DNA from: Methylocystis suflitae
GTDB taxonomy: Bacteria; Pseudomonadota; Alphaproteobacteria; Rhizobiales; Beijerinckiaceae
Reading direction: 5' to 3'
NCBI RefSeq assembly: GCF_024448135.1
Contig: NZ_JAMRYX010000039.1
Location: 1 to 60,705 of the forward strand
Length of the DNA stretch: 60,705 nucleotides
The notes below the pieces were generated by a model. It did no database searches. It was not told the origin of the DNA and saw nothing but the letters and a program-made list of their open reading frames with translations. Position 1 is the stretch's first letter. The number at the start of each line of letters is the position of its first letter. Shown here in pieces: positions 35,708 to 45,434 of the stretch. The position numbers and the translations under genes were made by a program.

Positions 35708-37252
35708 ATGCGCGAGAATTTACCTCCCATCCTCATCGTCGGCGGCGGGCTCGCAGGCGTGTTCTGCGCGCTGAAACTTGCGCCAACGCCCGTGGCGATC
35801 TTCGCGCCGACGCCCGTCGGATACAGCGGCTCCTCCTTTTGGGCGCAGGGCGGCATCGCCGCGGCTGTCGAAGAAGGCGACACGCCGGAAAGCCACGCCG
35901 ACGACACGGTGGCGGCGGGCGGCGGCCTCGTCGAACGCGACATCGCGCTCGGCATGGCGCAAGAAGCGCGCGCGCGCGTCGAAGACCTCGCGACGATGGG
36001 AACGCCCTTCGATCGGTCCGCGCTCGGCGGCTTTCTCCCGTCACAGGAGGCGGCGCATTCGCGTCGGCGTATCGTGCGTGTCCAGGGCGATGTCGCCGGG
36101 CGGGCGATCATGGACATTCTGGCCAAGGAAGTCGCCAGAACCCCATCGATCCACATCATTGAAGGCTATTCCGCGCAGGAGATCGTGGTGCGCGGGGGTC
36201 GCGTGGTTGGCGTGCGCGCGCGCGACAACGCCGGCATGATACACGAGACGCCCTGTGCGGCGCTCATCCTCGCGACGGGCGGAGTTGGCCATCTGTATCG
36301 GGTCACGACCAACCCGTTGGAGGCGCGCGGCATCGGCGTCGCTATGGCGGCGCGGGCGGGCGCGCTGATCGCTGACGCGGAGTTTGTTCAGTTTCACCCG
36401 ACGGCGATCGACATTGACGCCGATCCGGCGCCGCTGGCGACCGAGGCTCTGCGCGGCGAGGGCGCGACGATCGTGGATCGGGATGGCCGCCGCTTCATGC
36501 TCGACATCGATCCCAATGGGGAGCTTGCGCCGCGCGACATTGTCGCCCGCGGCGTTTTCGCCAGCGTCAAGGCTGGAAAGGGCGCGTTTCTCGACGCCCG
36601 TTCGGCCATCGGCGCCGAATTCCCAGCGCGCTTTCCGACCGTTTACGCAAGTTGCATGAGCGCCGGGATCGATCCTTCACGCGAACTTATCCCGATCGCG
36701 CCAGCGGCGCATTATCATATGGGCGGAATCTGGACCGACGACCGCGGGCGCACGAAGCTCGATGGCCTCTGGGCGGTCGGCGAAGTCGCTTCGACCGGCG
36801 TTCACGGCGCAAACCGGCTCGCCTCCAATTCTCTTCTCGAGGCGATCGTCTTCGGCGCCCGCGTCGCCGCGGACGTGCTTGCGACGCCGCTTTCGCCGGT
36901 CGAATGGCGCCCGCAGGCGGAGCGCCTGGAGCCAGCGCCGCGCGATCGTGATTTCGCGGTCATCGAAGAACTGCGCGATCTGATGTCGGCGAATGTGGGC
37001 GTCATCCGCAACGGCGCCGGGCTCGCCGTCGCGGTGCGGTCGATCCGGCGCATGATCTCGCGAACGAGCGATATTGAGGCGCGCAATATGTTGACGACGG
37101 GTCTGTTCATAGCGGCAGCCGCGCTCCAACGACGCGAGAGCCGCGGCGCGCATTTCCGCTCCGACTTTCCGCAGCCGGATCCCGCGCTCGCGCGCCGCTC
37201 GCTCACGACGCTTGACGCCGTCCTGCGCGTCGCCGACGAGGTTGAGTCATGA
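35708..37252 (+). CDS. nadB: L-aspartate oxidase
   Basis: A 514-residue flavoprotein oxidising aspartate to iminoaspartate, the NadA substrate. It has an FAD dinucleotide motif ([15 protein letters not shown]), [28 protein letters not shown] and [23 protein letters not shown]. The ATG at 35708 is the family start; the frame is open further up inside the DUF4202 gene. Its last codons overlap nadC by four bases, so they are coupled. Confidence 0.95.
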   Translation: MRENLPPILIVGGGLAGVFCALKLAPTPVAIFAPTPVGYSGSSFWAQGGIAAAVEEGDTPESHADDTVAAGGGLVERDIALGMAQEARARVEDLATMGTPFDRSALGGFLPSQEAAHSRRRIVRVQGDVAGRAIMDILAKEVARTPSIHIIEGYSAQEIVVRGGRVVGVRARDNAGMIHETPCAALILATGGVGHLYRVTTNPLEARGIGVAMAARAGALIADAEFVQFHPTAIDIDADPAPLATEALRGEGATIVDRDGRRFMLDIDPNGELAPRDIVARGVFASVKAGKGAFLDARSAIGAEFPARFPTVYASCMSAGIDPSRELIPIAPAAHYHMGGIWTDDRGRTKLDGLWAVGEVASTGVHGANRLASNSLLEAIVFGARVAADVLATPLSPVEWRPQAERLEPAPRDRDFAVIEELRDLMSANVGVIRNGAGLAVAVRSIRRMISRTSDIEARNMLTTGLFIAAAALQRRESRGAHFRSDFPQPDPALARRSLTTLDAVLRVADEVES

Positions 37253-38100
37253 TCCCCGACTTGCCCCCGATGCTGATCGAGGAGACGGTTCGCGCCGCGC
37301 TCGCCGAAGATTTGGGCCATGCCGGCGACGTCACGACGCAGGCGACCATCCCCCAGCGCGCGCAGGCTCGGGCGGGGATTGTCGCGCGCGATTCGGGCGT
37401 GGTCGCCGGACTTCAGGCGGCGCGCGCCGCCTTCGCGCTGATGGATCGTGAGATCACCTTCGAAGCTCAGGCGGCCGACGGCGACCGCGTCGAGCCGGGA
37501 ACGCTCGTAGCCATCATTTCCGGCCCCGCCCGGCCCATTCTCTCGGCCGAACGGGTTGCGCTCAATTTTCTTGGCCGGCTGTCCGGCGTCGCCACGCTCA
37601 CGGCGCGCTACGTCAGCGCCGTCGCCGGCACATCCGCGCGAATCTGCGATACGCGCAAAACGACGCCCTTACTGCGCGCCTTGGAGAAATACGCCGTGCG
37701 ATGCGGCGGCGGCGTCAATCACCGCTTCGGCCTCGACGACGCCGTGCTTATCAAGGATAACCACGTCGCCGTCGCTGGCGGCGTCATCCCGGCGCTCAGA
37801 GCCGCCAAGCGGAATATTGGCCATCTCGTCAAAATCGAGGTCGAAGTCGATACGCTCGATCAGCTGCGCGAGGTCCTCCACGAGGGGGCGGACGCCGTGC
37901 TGCTCGACAATATGACGCTTGATGATCTGCGCAGCGCCGTGGCGCTCATCGACGGCCGGATGATCTGTGAAGCCTCGGGCGGCGTCACGCTCGCGAGCGT
38001 GACGGAAATCGCGAAAACCGGCGTCGACTTTATTTCAGTTGGCGCGCTGACGCACTCCGCACCGGTCTTCGACTTCGGTTTAGATATTGAATTTATTTGA
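37249..38100 (+). CDS. nadC: Nicotinate-nucleotide pyrophosphorylase (carboxylating)
   Basis: A 283-residue quinolinate phosphoribosyltransferase, making nicotinate mononucleotide from quinolinate and PRPP. Motifs: [18 protein letters not shown], the RTRKTTPxxR-like [38 protein letters not shown], and [31 protein letters not shown]. It is the last gene of the operon. Confidence 0.95.
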   Translation: MIPDLPPMLIEETVRAALAEDLGHAGDVTTQATIPQRAQARAGIVARDSGVVAGLQAARAAFALMDREITFEAQAADGDRVEPGTLVAIISGPARPILSAERVALNFLGRLSGVATLTARYVSAVAGTSARICDTRKTTPLLRALEKYAVRCGGGVNHRFGLDDAVLIKDNHVAVAGGVIPALRAAKRNIGHLVKIEVEVDTLDQLREVLHEGADAVLLDNMTLDDLRSAVALIDGRMICEASGGVTLASVTEIAKTGVDFISVGALTHSAPVFDFGLDIEFI

Positions 38101-38215
38101 AAATATTCGGCGCCGGGACTAAACGAGCTGGCTACGGCCGATCGCTTCCTTGTCGAGGCTCGCGCTGCTATAAGCCGTCAAGCGTTTCGCGGACTCTCGA
38201 GAAACATCCGGAGCC

Positions 38216-38998
38216 ATGCCCTCACTCTTCGCCCGCAAGCTGATCAATCGAGTGCGGCGAAGGCTGTGGAGCTCTCCGCTCTCGTCAATGCCGTCGCCCC
38301 TGCGCGCCCAGGCGACGCGCGACAAAAGCATCGCCGCCGAAATCGGCGACTATGAGCGCGCCTTCGGATTCGCCCACAGCGCGGGCTCGATGCCCCTGCG
38401 CACCTTGCTGCGCATCGAGCGGTTGCTGACCGGATCCGAGATCTTCTCGGCCGAAACGGGCTGCGGAAAATCGACGATCTTTCTTTCGCGCATCGCCGAA
38501 CGGCACAAGGTTTTCTGCTTTGACGATCGCGGACAGAAAGCGTCTAGCGTCGACTATTTCATGAACTGTCCCGCGACCCGTCCGGACCGCCTCGACCTTG
38601 TCTTTGGGCCAACTCAGCTCACGCTGCCGCGACACGAAGACCATTATCGCTACGACCTCGTCCTGATCGACGGTCCGCACGGCTTTCCATTCCCCGAGCT
38701 CGAATATTACTACTTTTACCCGCACCTGAAGACGGACGGGCTGCTCGTCGTCGACGACATCCATATTCCGACCATCAGCCGGCTCGCGGACTTCCTGAGC
38801 GAAGATCAGATGTTCGAAAAGGTGGAGTTTGTGGGCTCGACCGCGATCTTCCGCCGAACCGACGCGCCGGTCTTCGATCCGCTGGGCGACGGATGGTGGC
38901 TGCAGGCCTTCAACCGCCGACGCGCATCGTTCTTGAAAGACATCTATTTGGAGGACGGCAAGAAACGGGCGCCGATCTCATTTGAAGGGATCTACTGA
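38216..38998 (+). CDS. Class I SAM methyltransferase-like protein
   Basis: A 260-residue protein with a Rossmann-like SAM-binding section: IFSAETGCGKSTIFLSRIAERHKVFCFDD (motif I variant with ETGCGKST), then YDLVLIDGPHGFPFPELEYYYFYPHLKTDGLLVVDD. This resembles Methyltransf_24 proteins, often in surface-polysaccharide loci. The substrate is unknown. It is convergent with the HpnK-like gene with a short overlap at 38992-38998; a GT2 gene follows, so an envelope-glycan role is plausible. Confidence 0.65.
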   Translation: MPSLFARKLINRVRRRLWSSPLSSMPSPLRAQATRDKSIAAEIGDYERAFGFAHSAGSMPLRTLLRIERLLTGSEIFSAETGCGKSTIFLSRIAERHKVFCFDDRGQKASSVDYFMNCPATRPDRLDLVFGPTQLTLPRHEDHYRYDLVLIDGPHGFPFPELEYYYFYPHLKTDGLLVVDDIHIPTISRLADFLSEDQMFEKVEFVGSTAIFRRTDAPVFDPLGDGWWLQAFNRRRASFLKDIYLEDGKKRAPISFEGIY

Positions 38999-39876
38999 GC
39001 CGCCGTCTGCTCGGCGCTTAGGCTCCGTTCCGCCTGCGACAGACGACCCAAACGCAGGCCGCGCTTCTCCAGCATCTCCGGCAGTCGAGTCGACAGCAGG
39101 AAAGCAAGCTCCTGCTCGCGCGTGATCGTCACCGGATCGAGCCTTCGCAGCTCTTCGTCCACATGGCCTGGATGGCACATGATGAGGTGTCTGCGGCCAG
39201 GCGCTCGAAGATAGCTTTGAAAGATTCTCGCATAGTCAAAGCTCGGGTGAAAATCCGAGAATCCCGCGAAGCCGTCGTTGACGCCGAAGCCGCGCTGGCG
39301 CACCTCCCGGCGAAAGCCGCCGGCCAGCGAGAGCGCAGAGAGCGCCTTGCGGGCGTTGACGCCGCGCAAAAGAATGCGATGCAAGCCATCCCCGGCGTCG
39401 CGAACCCAGACCCGGCCGCTGAGCTTTCGCGCCTCCATCGCGTCGAGCAGCGCCGTCCTGATCCCAGGAAGGACATGAACATGCTGATGGCCGTCGACAT
39501 GGTCCGGCGGACGGTCCATCACCGCTTCGAACCGGTCGAATTGCCGATCGATCTCGGCGCGGATCTCGTCCATTGGCAAACGCCGGCCGAAAGCCATCTG
39601 GACAACTTTGGCAAGCGGCGGAAACTCGCCATTGGGCGCGAACTTCGGCATCGACGTGAGAGGCCGCCCCAGGGTGAGATTGAAATGCAGGCCGACGTCC
39701 GCCTTTTGCCCGCGGCGAGACAGCTCTAGCCCCATGGCGGGCCAGCGGGGACCATTCACCAAAGCCGAAACCGCAGTGAGCCTCCCCGCGTCGAGCGCTT
39801 CCAAAATGCCGGCGCTAACCCCATAAGACAGGCTGTAATCGTCCGCGCATACCGCAACAATCTGGTTTTCAACCAT
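38992..39876 (-). CDS. ChbG/HpnK (YdjC-like) family deacetylase
   Basis: A 294-residue carbohydrate deacetylase of the YdjC superfamily. The metal site is seen in VCADDYSLSYGVSAGI (Asp-Asp), LHFNLTLGRPL and DGHQHVHVLPGI (His cluster), with a C-terminal CHPGHVDEELRRLDP. HpnK removes the acetyl group of N-acetylglucosaminyl hopanoids; ChbG acts on chitobiose. A hopanoid role is possible but no hpn genes are nearby. Confidence 0.82.
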   Translation of the reverse strand: MVENQIVAVCADDYSLSYGVSAGILEALDAGRLTAVSALVNGPRWPAMGLELSRRGQKADVGLHFNLTLGRPLTSMPKFAPNGEFPPLAKVVQMAFGRRLPMDEIRAEIDRQFDRFEAVMDRPPDHVDGHQHVHVLPGIRTALLDAMEARKLSGRVWVRDAGDGLHRILLRGVNARKALSALSLAGGFRREVRQRGFGVNDGFAGFSDFHPSFDYARIFQSYLRAPGRRHLIMCHPGHVDEELRRLDPVTITREQELAFLLSTRLPEMLEKRGLRLGRLSQAERSLSAEQTAAQ

Positions 39877-39967
39877 CGCCCGCTCCTCTGCGCCGCCCAG
39901 GCGACTTCGCCTATGCTGCGCCCGTTAATCCTATGCTCCGCCTATAAATATTGGTTTAAATGCCGCC

Positions 39968-40930
39968 ATGAACAGGCCCGATATATCGCTCGTGATCCCC
40001 ATCTTCAACGAGGCGCAAAATCTTCGCGCTCTAGCGGCCAGACTCGCCTCGGCTGTTGACGCATGCGACGTCTCCTATGAAGCGATCTTCGTCGACGACG
40101 GCTCCAGCGACGAGAGTCTGGAGATATTACGCGACCTCTGCGCCGAGGAGCCGCGCTTTCGCGCCCTGTCGCTTTCCCGCAACTTCGGCAAGGAGGTGGC
40201 GATCGTCGCCGGCCTCGACGACACGCAGGGGCGCGCGGTCGTCATCATGGACGCCGATCTGCAGCACCCGCCGGAAGTCATCCCGCAATTCATCGAGAAG
40301 TGGCGAGAAGGCTATAAGAACGTCTATGGCCAGCGCATCGACCGAGCGACCGATCCCAAGCTGCGCGCGGCGTTCACGCATGTTTTTTACCGTTTGCTGG
40401 AGAACTTTGGCGACGTGCGCCTGCCGCCGGGCGCCGGCGACTTCCGCCTTCTCGACCGGCAGGCGGTCGACGCGCTGCTGACGATGCGCGAGCGCGCGCG
40501 CTTCAATAAGGGCCTCTTCGCCTGGATCGGCTTCAAATCGATCGGCGTGCCCTTCGACGTGGAAGGCCGCGCCGGCGGCACGTCAAAATTCAATTTCTTT
40601 CGGCTTGCGCGATTTGCGCTCGACGGGCTGATGTCGTTCTCGTCGATTCCGCTCAAGGTGTGGACCTATGTCGGTTTGGCGATCTCCGCCTTCGCGATCG
40701 CCATGGCCGGCTACTACTGGGCCCGCACCATGGTTTTTGGCGTGGATACGCCGGGCTTTCCCACTCTGGTGGTCTCGATCGCCTTCTTCTCCGGCGTTCA
40801 GCTGATTTCGCTCGGCGTGCTCGGCGAGTATGTCGCGCGCATCTTTAATGAGGTAAAGGGAAGGCCGCTCTATCTCGTCGCCGAGAGACTGGGCGAGAAC
40901 GACGCAACCAACGGCGAAGCGGGCGGCTAG
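39968..40930 (+). CDS. Glycosyltransferase family 2 (DPM1/GtrB-like) with two TM segments
   Basis: A 320-residue GT-A glycosyltransferase. SLVIPIFNEAQNLRALAARL opens the domain; the nucleotide-sugar/metal motifs are VDDGSSDESLEIL and DADLQHPPEVIPQFIEKW, with GAGDFRLLDRQAVDALL. Two C-terminal TMs (VGLAISAFAIAMAGYYWARTMVFG; LVVSIAFFSGVQLISLGVLGEYV) are typical of polyprenyl-phosphate glycosyltransferases (GtrB/ArnC/DPM1). It probably charges undecaprenyl phosphate with a sugar for envelope decoration. Confidence 0.88.
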   Translation: MNRPDISLVIPIFNEAQNLRALAARLASAVDACDVSYEAIFVDDGSSDESLEILRDLCAEEPRFRALSLSRNFGKEVAIVAGLDDTQGRAVVIMDADLQHPPEVIPQFIEKWREGYKNVYGQRIDRATDPKLRAAFTHVFYRLLENFGDVRLPPGAGDFRLLDRQAVDALLTMRERARFNKGLFAWIGFKSIGVPFDVEGRAGGTSKFNFFRLARFALDGLMSFSSIPLKVWTYVGLAISAFAIAMAGYYWARTMVFGVDTPGFPTLVVSIAFFSGVQLISLGVLGEYVARIFNEVKGRPLYLVAERLGENDATNGEAGG

Positions 40931-41012
40931 GGCGTCGACAAACTGAAAGCGGGCGGGCTTTCGCAGATGCGTCACGCGCTGCGACTGCACATAGGGGACG
41001 AGGCGCAAATTC

Positions 41013-41429
41013 ATGAACACCGATGCCCGCCGTTCGCCATTGAGCGGCAGAAACCTCTTGATCGCCGCCGCGGTGATCGCGCTGTTCGCCGCCTTCGGCG
41101 TCCGCATGTGGCGCTTCGTGGCGCCCCCCGCGCTGCCAACCCTGCTCGACGGCCTCCCCGAATCGAAAACCGAGGCCGACCAGCGGCTCTTCCAGTCGCG
41201 GCTCACGCAACGCTTCCATCCCGGCTCCACGGAAGTCGACGATCTCATCGATGAACTGCGCGACGACGGATTCACGGTGGATGCGGATCAGGATGTCGCC
41301 ACATACGAACGCCGAGCCGACATTTCCGACAAATGCCGACGCAGCGCCAATATTCGCTGGTCTCGGGGAGAAGGCGACGAGCTCGCCACAATCACTGGCG
41401 GATACTACCTGCACTGCCCGCAGCACTGA
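41013..41429 (+). CDS. Hypothetical membrane-anchored protein
   Basis: 138 residues with an N-terminal TM (LLIAAAVIALFAAFGVRMWRFV) and a periplasmic domain of about 100 residues (FHPGSTEVDDLIDELRDDGFTVDADQD) containing a Cys in SDKCRRS and one near the C-terminus (YLHCPQH). No family was recognised. It is preceded by the GT2 gene and followed by murJ after 41 bases, so co-transcription is likely. Confidence 0.65.
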   Translation: MNTDARRSPLSGRNLLIAAAVIALFAAFGVRMWRFVAPPALPTLLDGLPESKTEADQRLFQSRLTQRFHPGSTEVDDLIDELRDDGFTVDADQDVATYERRADISDKCRRSANIRWSRGEGDELATITGGYYLHCPQH

Positions 41430-41470
41430 CGGGAGCGCAGACTTGACCAAATCTTGCTAGGACGATTGCG

Positions 41471-43000
41471 ATGATTCGCAATCTGCTCTCGGTCGGCGGC
41501 TTCACCCTGCTCTCGCGCGTGACGGGATTTCTGTCGCTCGCCGTGCAGTCGGCGATCATGGGCGCGGGGGCCGTGTCGGACGCCTTCTTTATCGCCCAGC
41601 GCCTGCCCAACAGCTTTCGCACGATTTTTGGCGAAGGGGCGTTCAATGCGGCTTTCGTCCCATCTTATTCGATGGCGATCGAGCAGAAGGGCGACGCAGC
41701 GGCCGAGCAATTCGCCGGCGAAGTCTACACGCTGCTCCTCGCCTCGCAGATCATATTGCTCGCCATCGTTTGGACGCTCACGCCGCAATTCGTCTCCCTG
41801 CTCGCGCCGGGACTCGACAACCGGCCCGAAAAATTCGCGCTGGCCGTCAATCTGACGCGTATCACCTTTCCCTATCTGCTCTTCATCACCCTCTTCGTCT
41901 TGCACATGGGGGCGCTGAACGCGCGCGGCCGCTTCGCGCTTCCGGCCTTCGCGCCAAATCTGATGAATTTTTCTGTGATGGCGGCGCTCGCCGTCGCGTT
42001 CCTTTTTCCAAACGCCGGCTATGCGGCGAGTTGGGGCGTCACCGTCTCGGGCGTGCTGGAACTCGGACTATTGATGTGGCAGGCGCGGCGCATCGGCGTC
42101 CTTCAGCGCTTGCGCAGGCCGCATTGGGCGCGCGTGCGCGATTTCTTCATTCGCCTGGGGCCGGCGATCATCGGTTCGGCCAGTCCGCAGATCGCCGTGC
42201 TCGCCGACACAATTCTTTCATCGATGCTTCCCGATGGCGGCGTGTCGTCGATTTCTTACGCGGAGCGGTTGTACCAGCTTCCCGTCGGAGTCATCGGCAT
42301 CGCCGCCGGCACGGTGCTGCTGCCGGAGATGAGCCGCCGGCTCGCCGCCGGCGATGAGGCGGGCGCGCTTCACGCGCAGAGTCGAACCATGGCGCTCACC
42401 GTCGCGCTGGCGGCGCCCTTTTTTATCGCCTTCGACACGATCCCCGAACTCATCGTCGCGGGGCTCTTCCAGCGCGGCAAATTCTCGGCGGCCGACGCCT
42501 ATGCTGCGGGCGATGTGCTCGCCGCCTATGGCGCCGGTCTGATGGCGCTTGTGCTGATCGCCTCAGCGCGCGCGAGTTTTCAGGCGCGAGGCGACACACG
42601 AACGCCGATGCTCATCGCGCTGGCGGCGCTCGCCGCGAATGTCGCGTTGAAGATCGTGCTGTTTCAACCGCTCGGCGCGGTCGGGCTCGCGACGGCGACG
42701 TCCGTCGGATTGTGGATCAACCTCGCCGCGCTCGTCGGACTCGCGCTCGCCCAGGAAGGAATGCGATTCGACGCCATTTTCGTGAAGACGCTCGGCGCGA
42801 CATTTGTCGCCTGCGCCTTTCTCGCCGCCGTCGCCATTTTCGGGCGTTCATCCGCCTTGGCGCTCGGCGTGCATTTCGGCGTTCTCGCCAATCTCGTGGC
42901 GCTCACCGCGCTCGCCGTCGTCGGCGCGCTCGTCTACGCGGGCGTCCTTCTCGCCGCGCTGCGCGCGAGCGGCGTGACGATCGCAAGCCTCAGACGATAG
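41471..43000 (+). CDS. murJ: Lipid II flippase MurJ (MviN)
   Basis: A 509-residue MOP-superfamily flippase with 14 predicted TM segments. It opens MIRNLLSVGGFTLLSRVTGFLSLAVQSAIMGAGAVSDAFFIAQRLPNSFRTIFGEGAFNAAFVPSYS, the MurJ signature with the central-cavity Arg residues. It moves lipid-linked peptidoglycan precursors across the inner membrane. Position after the GT2 and a membrane protein fits envelope synthesis. Confidence 0.95.
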   Translation: MIRNLLSVGGFTLLSRVTGFLSLAVQSAIMGAGAVSDAFFIAQRLPNSFRTIFGEGAFNAAFVPSYSMAIEQKGDAAAEQFAGEVYTLLLASQIILLAIVWTLTPQFVSLLAPGLDNRPEKFALAVNLTRITFPYLLFITLFVLHMGALNARGRFALPAFAPNLMNFSVMAALAVAFLFPNAGYAASWGVTVSGVLELGLLMWQARRIGVLQRLRRPHWARVRDFFIRLGPAIIGSASPQIAVLADTILSSMLPDGGVSSISYAERLYQLPVGVIGIAAGTVLLPEMSRRLAAGDEAGALHAQSRTMALTVALAAPFFIAFDTIPELIVAGLFQRGKFSAADAYAAGDVLAAYGAGLMALVLIASARASFQARGDTRTPMLIALAALAANVALKIVLFQPLGAVGLATATSVGLWINLAALVGLALAQEGMRFDAIFVKTLGATFVACAFLAAVAIFGRSSALALGVHFGVLANLVALTALAVVGALVYAGVLLAALRASGVTIASLRR

Positions 43001-43003
43001 GGT

Positions 43004-43384
43004 TCAAACGAACTGCGCAATGCCTGGGATCGAATCGACGATTTCCCGCAGCTTTTCCGGCCCGACTTTCTCTTCGGCATAGCCGAAAATCTCGTGACCC
43101 AGTTTTGGAATCTGGCTCATATCGACGCCGGCGCCGTTGAGCTTGGCGGCAAGGCCCATCAGCCCGCCCATGCCCCCCATCAAGCCCCCAAGCCCGCCGC
43201 CGCCGCCCGCCGATTCTGCAGACTGGATCGCCTCAGGGGCGCCGGGAAGCTTTTCGAGCAACTCCGATACGGCGCCGTCACGCGATTCCTTTTGAAGGAA
43301 GCCCAGAACAAGACCCACCGCGGTCCTGGCGACCTCTGCGTCAACGCCAAGAGCCGCCGAGACGCGCGCCACCAGTTCATCCAT
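43004..43384 (-). CDS. DUF2267-like small protein 1
   Basis: A 126-residue, probably cytosolic protein. It starts MDELVARVSAALGVDAEVARTAVGLVLGFLQKES, matching the alphaproteobacterial DUF2267/DUF2780-like proteins, and has a Gly/Met-rich hinge (GGGGGLGGLMGGMGGLMGL) and a helical C-terminus. The function is unknown. The next gene is its paralogue. It converges with murJ, three bases apart. Confidence 0.7.
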   Translation of the reverse strand: MDELVARVSAALGVDAEVARTAVGLVLGFLQKESRDGAVSELLEKLPGAPEAIQSAESAGGGGGLGGLMGGMGGLMGLAAKLNGAGVDMSQIPKLGHEIFGYAEEKVGPEKLREIVDSIPGIAQFV

Positions 43385-43516
43385 TGCAGGCCTCCCCCTT
43401 CGCAAACCGAAAGACGCCGGACTGTCGCCGCGACAGGAAGGAAAATCAAGCGCGTTCCGATTGCGCTTATGCGCCCGCCGGATGGCTGACGCGCGCGACG
43501 CGCGTCAGCCCAACCG

Positions 43517-43948
43517 TTACGCCCGTTTGCGCAGATCCGTCGGCGAGTCGGTGCGCTCACGCAGGGCCGGCAGAATGTTCCTGATCTTCTCGGCCCCCTC
43601 GGCGCCAAGGATATTTTCGGCGCGCTTCACGACTTCGCGCACCAAAGCATCGGTCTGAGCTTCGCTGATTCCGAGCTTTTCAAGCTGTCCGGCAAGAATG
43701 TTCACATCGGCGCGGCCGTGTCCGATAAAGCTCGTCATGCCTTCAATGACTTGTGTGACGCCGCCGTCGCCAACCGACTGCGCCGCCTCGATGTCTTGCT
43801 GCGCGCGCGGCATCTTGGCGAGCATGATCTGCATATTGCCGGTCGTGTCCTTGTCGCGAAGAAAACCGAGGACAAGGCCGAGCGCCGCCTTGGCGACCGT
43901 CGGATCAAGTTTCGTCTCGGAGACGACGTTGCTGGTAAGCTCTTCCAT
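43517..43948 (-). CDS. DUF2267-like small protein 2
   Basis: A 143-residue paralogue of the preceding protein. MEELTSNVVSETKLDPTVAKAALGLVLGFLRDKD aligns with its start; the rest (VIEGMTSFIGHGRADVNILAGQLEKLGI) lacks the glycine hinge and ends basic (LRERTDSPTDLRKRA). The ATG at 43948 after AGGATGTCCC is preferred to the longer frame. Confidence 0.7.
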   Translation of the reverse strand: MEELTSNVVSETKLDPTVAKAALGLVLGFLRDKDTTGNMQIMLAKMPRAQQDIEAAQSVGDGGVTQVIEGMTSFIGHGRADVNILAGQLEKLGISEAQTDALVREVVKRAENILGAEGAEKIRNILPALRERTDSPTDLRKRA

Positions 43949-44029
43949 GGGACATCCTCCACGCGAACCATTGTGGTTGCGGTAGATGTCGCGGCGACGC
44001 TGGCCTTCAAGCGAGGCTATACCGCCCAA

Positions 44030-45262
44030 CTAAGCGGCGTCGAGGCCGTAGAGCGAGTGCAGCGTGCGAACGGCGAGTTCGGTATACGCCTCATCGATCA
44101 GCACCGAAAATTTGATCTCCGACGTGGTGATGGCGCGGATATTGACGCCCTTCTGTGACAGGGCGCGAAACGCTTGTGCGGCCACGCCGGCGTGGCTGCG
44201 CATGCCGATTCCGATCGCGGAAATCTTAGCGACGTCCTTTTCGCCGGTTATGCTTGCGAAGCCGATCGCGTCCTTGACCTTTTCGATGAGTGCAAAGGCG
44301 CGCTCGTAATCAGCGGTTCCTACGGTGAAGGTCATGTCGGTCATGCCCTCCTCGGAGACGACCTGCACAATCATGTCGACGTTGATTCCCGCCTCGGCCA
44401 AGGGCATGAACACCGCCGCCGCGACGCCCGGCTTGTCGGCGACGCCGCGAAGCGTGATCTGCGCTTCGTCGCGCGAGAAGGCGATGCCTGTGACGACTTG
44501 GGCTTCCACAATGTCCTCCTCGTTGCAGATCAGCGTCCCCTGCCCCGGATTTTCCGGATCGTCGAAGGACGAGCGCACATAGGTCTGCACGCCGTGCACC
44601 ATCGCGACCTCGACCGAGCGCACCTGTAGGACCTTGGCGCCAAGCGACGCCATTTCCAGCATCTCTTCAAAAGCGATCTTGTCCATGCGCCGCGCCTTCG
44701 GCACGACGCGCGGATCGGTGGTGTAAACGCCGTCAACGTCCGTATAGATATCGCAGCGCTTGGCCTTGATCGCCGCCGCGATGGCGACGGCGCTCGTGTC
44801 CGAGCCGCCACGTCCGAGGGTTGTGATCCTCCCGGTTTCACGGTGCACGCCCTGAAAGCCCGCGATGACGGCGACTTCACCACGGCTGAAGCCTTCGATG
44901 ATGCCCGAGCCGTCGATCGATTCGATGCGCGCCGCGCCATGCGTGGAATTGGTGTAGATCGGCGCCTGCCAGCCGAGCCAGGAGCGCGCGGGCACCCCAG
45001 CCTTCTGCAGCGCCATTGCGAGAAGCCCGGCCGTCACCTGTTCTCCCGAGGCGACGACGGCGTCATATTCGCGCTGGTCACAAAGCGGCGCCGCCTCTTT
45101 GCACCAGGCGACAAGCTCATTGGTCTTGCCGGCCATCGCCGAGACCACCACAGCGACCTCACGCCCAGCATCCACCTCGCGCTTCACATGGCGCGCGACA
45201 TTGTGGATGCGTTCGACAGTGGCGACCGAGGTGCCGCCGAATTTCATAACCAGGCGTGACAT
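44030..45262 (-). CDS. lysC: Aspartate kinase
   Basis: A 410-residue aspartokinase catalysing the first step from aspartate to lysine, threonine and methionine. The amino acid kinase domain begins VMKFGGTSVATVERIHNVA, with GFQGVHRETGRITTLGRGGSDTSAVAIAAAI and a CDIYTDVDGVYTTDPR motif. Two ACT domains follow (VADKPGVAAAVFMPLAEAGINVDMIVQ; FRALSQKGVNIRAITTSEIKFSVLID), the sites for feedback inhibition. The open frame runs 123 codons further up, but the family starts at 45262. Confidence 0.95.
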   Translation of the reverse strand: MSRLVMKFGGTSVATVERIHNVARHVKREVDAGREVAVVVSAMAGKTNELVAWCKEAAPLCDQREYDAVVASGEQVTAGLLAMALQKAGVPARSWLGWQAPIYTNSTHGAARIESIDGSGIIEGFSRGEVAVIAGFQGVHRETGRITTLGRGGSDTSAVAIAAAIKAKRCDIYTDVDGVYTTDPRVVPKARRMDKIAFEEMLEMASLGAKVLQVRSVEVAMVHGVQTYVRSSFDDPENPGQGTLICNEEDIVEAQVVTGIAFSRDEAQITLRGVADKPGVAAAVFMPLAEAGINVDMIVQVVSEEGMTDMTFTVGTADYERAFALIEKVKDAIGFASITGEKDVAKISAIGIGMRSHAGVAAQAFRALSQKGVNIRAITTSEIKFSVLIDEAYTELAVRTLHSLYGLDAA

Positions 45263-45357
45263 GGAGACCGAAAATGGGCGAGGCGCTCGCGTCCCGCGGG
45301 AAGCGGCGCTATATGTGTCCGCCTCGGCGGGCCTGTCAACGGCGGTCGCCGCCAAGG

Positions 45358-45434
45358 GAATCATGCGCAAGTTCCTTGTCCTTCGAGGCGCGCGCTTTGC
45401 GCGCTCCTCAGGATGAGGATCTTGCGCATGATTC
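45358..45434. repeat. Interspersed palindromic repeat upstream of and overlapping ubiG
   Basis: A 77-base element bounded by perfect 14-base inverted arms GAATCATGCGCAAG (45358-45371) and its complement (45421-45434). Inside lies an imperfect hairpin (GAGGCGCGC...GCGCTCCTC) and CTCAGGATGAGG. Similar CTCAGGATGAGG/GCGCGC elements recur between genes in Hyphomicrobiales, from general knowledge. Here both candidate ubiG starts lie within it. Confidence 0.7.
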
